The translations under genes and the position numbers were made by a program. Of a stretch of 7,743 nucleotides of DNA, positions 5,921-7,743 are shown piece after piece (within the stretch, counting starts at the first letter, position 1; each line of letters begins with the position of its first letter). The notes beneath the pieces are model-generated. The model was not told the origin of the DNA, made no database searches, and saw only the letters and a list, made by a program, of their open reading frames with translations. This stretch comes from an uncultured Lachnospiraceae bacterium (GTDB lineage Bacteria; Bacillota; Clostridia; Lachnospirales; Lachnospiraceae), in assembly GCA_958444395.1 (NCBI GenBank), contig CAUCOL010000079.1, positions 1-7,743 of the forward strand, written 5' to 3'.

Positions 5921-5997
5921 AAAAGGGTCATGCAGAAAGCGGATCCGGAAAAAGAAAAAAAGAATAGAGAAAAGACAGCGCAGAAAGAGGTAATCAT

Positions 5998-6222
5998 ATG
6001 ACAGCATTAATCGCAATCGGAGCAGGAATCGCAGTTTTGACAGGTATTGGAGCCGGTGTTGGTATCGGTATGGCAACATCAAAAGCAGTAGACGCAATCG
6101 CAAGACAGCCGGAAGCAGAACCAAAGATTAAGATCAACTTGATCCTGGGATGTGCATTGGCAGAAGCAACCGCTATTTACGGTTTCGTTATCGCTTTGCT
6201 GATCATTATGGTCTTAAAATAA
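5998..6222 (+). CDS. atpE: F1Fo ATP synthase subunit c
   Basis: A 74-residue hairpin of two membrane helices; many copies make the rotating c ring. Helix 1 is glycine-rich (IGAGIAVLTGIGAGVGIGMA), the polar loop ARQPEA is at 35-40, and helix 2 carries the ion-binding carboxylate Glu56 in LAEATAIYG. By alignment on that Glu, the position of the Na+ ligand Gln32 of Ilyobacter tartaricus is Ile23 here, and Ser66 is Ala57; Thr58 and Tyr61 match the Na+ type. Loss of two ligands suggests proton coupling. AAAGAGGT ends 6 nt before ATG 5998. A 107-nt spacer separates it from atpB, and 27 nt from atpF. Confidence 0.96.
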   Translation: MTALIAIGAGIAVLTGIGAGVGIGMATSKAVDAIARQPEAEPKIKINLILGCALAEATAIYGFVIALLIIMVLK

Positions 6223-6249
6223 CAGACAGAGAAAGGCAGGAGATGCGAA

Positions 6250-6747
6250 ATGTTACGTTTAGACGGCATTATCTATACGTTGATCAACCTGGTGATTCTC
6301 TACGTGGCAATGCGTCATTTTCTGATCGGACCGATCCAGTCGGTTCTGGCAAAGAGAAAAGAGATGATCGATCAGCAGTTTGCACAGGCGCAGAGCAGGC
6401 AGGAAGAGGCAGAACAAAAGAAACAGCAATACGACGAACTGCTGGCGCATGCAAAAGAGGAATCAGCACGGATGCTGGATACTTCCCGGGACAATGCGCA
6501 GAAGGAATATGCGCAGCGGATCAGTGAAGCAGAGCAGCAGGCAAGCCATATATTAGAAAAGGCACAGAAGGACATTGCACAGGAGCGGGAGAAAGCGATG
6601 GGCGATATGCAGAGTCAGATCGCACAGGTCGCTATGGCAGCTGCCGGAAAGATCCTGATGGAGCAGGCAGATGTGCAGGTCGACCGTTCTATCTATGACC
6701 AATATATTACAGGAGTAGGTGATACCCGTGAAGCAGACGGCAATTAA
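6250..6747 (+). CDS. atpF: F1Fo ATP synthase subunit b
   Basis: Peripheral-stalk subunit of 165 residues. One N-terminal membrane helix (about residues 6-24, IIYTLINLVILYVAM) leads into FLIGPIQSVLAKRKEMI, the usual hinge and start of the long helix. Residues 35-135 are a highly charged coiled coil rich in Gln, Glu, Lys and Ala. This arm links subunit a in the membrane to the delta subunit on top of F1 and resists rotation. CAGGAGAT ends about 6 nt before ATG 6250. The 3' end overlaps atpH by 20 nt, indicating translational coupling. Length is normal for the family. Confidence 0.95.
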   Translation: MLRLDGIIYTLINLVILYVAMRHFLIGPIQSVLAKRKEMIDQQFAQAQSRQEEAEQKKQQYDELLAHAKEESARMLDTSRDNAQKEYAQRISEAEQQASHILEKAQKDIAQEREKAMGDMQSQIAQVAMAAAGKILMEQADVQVDRSIYDQYITGVGDTREADGN

Positions 6748-7231
6748 TTATGGACAGGTACTGCTGGAACTGGGGATCCCGGGACAGGATATCTGTCAGG
6801 CAAAGAAGATATGGGAGATGTCTCTTCCACTGAGAGAGGCACTGAGCAGTCCTGTAGTACAGAGAAAACAAAAAGAAAAGGTGATCGAGCAGGTTTTTCC
6901 GGAATCGATGCATGCATTTATGAAAGTAGTGTGCCGTTATCAGGAGGAAGAACTGTTAGGTGAGATTTTCCGGGCATATGAACAGCTGGCAGACCGGAAA
7001 GCAGGAATCCTGCAGGGTACGCTGTATTATGTACAGAAGCCGGAGAAAGGGCAGCTGGAGCAGATCCGGCAGAAACTTGCCCGCCGGAACGGTGCGCAGA
7101 GTGTACAGCTTACGCTGGTTCATAAACCGGAACTGATCGGTGGCTTTGTGATCCGCCTGGGAGATCTGGAGCTGGATGAAAGCCTGCTGGGAAGTATGAA
7201 CCGCCTGAAAGAAAAAATGATTAGGAGATGA
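6728..7231 (+). CDS. atpH: F1Fo ATP synthase subunit delta
   Basis: A 167-residue subunit joining the b stalk to the top of the F1 head. The N-terminus KQTAINYGQVLLELG is the usual first helix, and the C-terminal signature PELIGGFVIRLGDLELDESL is present (LIGGFVIRLGD from residue 136). I chose GTG 6728 because GGTGAT (6718-6723) matches the 16S rRNA tail 4 nt upstream and gives the standard MKQTAINYG start. The in-frame GTG at 6719 is possible and would add three residues. The start lies inside the end of atpF; four bases separate the stop from atpA. Confidence 0.93.
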   Translation: MKQTAINYGQVLLELGIPGQDICQAKKIWEMSLPLREALSSPVVQRKQKEKVIEQVFPESMHAFMKVVCRYQEEELLGEIFRAYEQLADRKAGILQGTLYYVQKPEKGQLEQIRQKLARRNGAQSVQLTLVHKPELIGGFVIRLGDLELDESLLGSMNRLKEKMIRR

Positions 7232-7235
7232 TGAC

Positions 7236-7743
7236 GTGAGTGCGATCAGCTCAGAAAATATAATATCAATATTAAAGAGTGAAATTGAAAATTATGAGAT
7301 AGAAAGCCGGGAGCATGAAGTCGGAACCGTCATCTGGGTTGGCGACGGCATTGCAACGATCTACGGCATGGAACATGCCATGTATGGCGAGATCGTGATT
7401 TTTGAAAACGGCGTCAAGGGAATGGTACAGGATATCCAGAGAACCCAGATTGGCTGTATCGTTCTTGGTAAGGATATGGGCATCCGGGAAGGAATGAAGG
7501 TAACCCGTACGAAGAAACGTGCCGGCATCCCGGTCGGTGACAAGTATCTGGGAAGAGTAGTCAATGCACTGGGTGCACCGATTGATGGCAAAGGGGATAT
7601 CCCGGAGGATGGATATCGTCCGATCGAATGCGAGGCGCCAAGCATCGTAGATCGTAAATCGGTATCAGAGCCATTGGAAACAGGAATCCTTTCGATCGAT
7701 TCCATGTTCCCGATCGGACGTGGTCAGCGAGAACTGATCATTG
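7236..7743 (+). CDS. atpA: F1Fo ATP synthase subunit alpha, 5' part only
   Basis: First 169 residues of the nucleotide-binding, non-catalytic alpha subunit of the F1 head; the gene runs off the window. The start GTG 7236 is set by AGGAG at 7223-7227, 8 nt upstream, and gives MSAISSENIISILKSEIENY. The N-terminal beta-barrel follows (EVGTVIWVGDGIATIYG, GEIVIFENGVKGMV), then LGRVVNALGAPIDGKG. The visible part ends in ETGILSIDSMFPIGRGQRELII, which in the family directly precedes the Walker A loop (GDRQTGKT), so that loop should begin within a few bases past the window end. Other plus-strand ATGs at 7228 and 7231 hit a stop within three codons. Gamma, beta and epsilon genes are expected downstream. 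Confidence 0.96.
   Translation, partial: MSAISSENIISILKSEIENYEIESREHEVGTVIWVGDGIATIYGMEHAMYGEIVIFENGVKGMVQDIQRTQIGCIVLGKDMGIREGMKVTRTKKRAGIPVGDKYLGRVVNALGAPIDGKGDIPEDGYRPIECEAPSIVDRKSVSEPLETGILSIDSMFPIGRGQRELII

Noticed and set aside
7361..7705. 114-codon minus-strand frame near the window end
   Set aside because: It is antisense to atpA, which is clearly coding here.

Overview
The window looks like a chromosomal piece of a Gram-positive anaerobe of the class Clostridia, most likely family Lachnospiraceae. That assignment is an inference from protein style, AGGAGG-type ribosome sites, sigma-A-like promoters, a lipoprotein-type solute-binding protein and the moderate GC content. No rRNA or other genus-level marker is present. 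I see no rRNA, tRNA, CRISPR array, insertion sequence or phage gene.

Left part (1-1428): the 3' end of a carbohydrate ABC importer operon. A truncated MalF-type permease is followed, with a 1-nt stop/start overlap, by a complete MalG-type permease. A strong intrinsic terminator ends the operon. Middle left (1429-4077): a separately transcribed 564-residue solute-binding lipoprotein with no permease next to it, read towards a LysR-family regulator on the other strand. The two coding regions overlap tail to tail by 21 nt.

Centre (4078-4366): a 289-bp divergent control region. It holds two near-mirror promoters, each TTGACG-18 nt-TATAAT. Their -35 boxes lie in the arms of a perfect 13-bp inverted repeat, and one -10 box lies inside a 14-bp perfect palindrome. 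One promoter reads towards lysR. The other reads towards an unrecognised 184-residue protein whose N-terminus carries two tandem copies of the LSQxxIDxL motif, known from the CheY-binding N-termini of the flagellar switch proteins FliM and FliY. This protein is the most interesting item in the window. A long hairpin terminator with a 19-bp perfect stem follows it.

Right part (5132-7743): a new promoter and the start of the F1Fo ATP synthase operon in the standard order atpB-atpE-atpF-atpH-atpA. The window ends inside atpA, just before the expected Walker A motif. No atpI precedes atpB. atpB and atpE are separated by 107 nt, with a small hairpin and a purine-rich leader, whereas the later genes are tightly packed or overlapping. 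Subunit c lacks two side-chain ligands of the Na+ type, so proton coupling is more likely.
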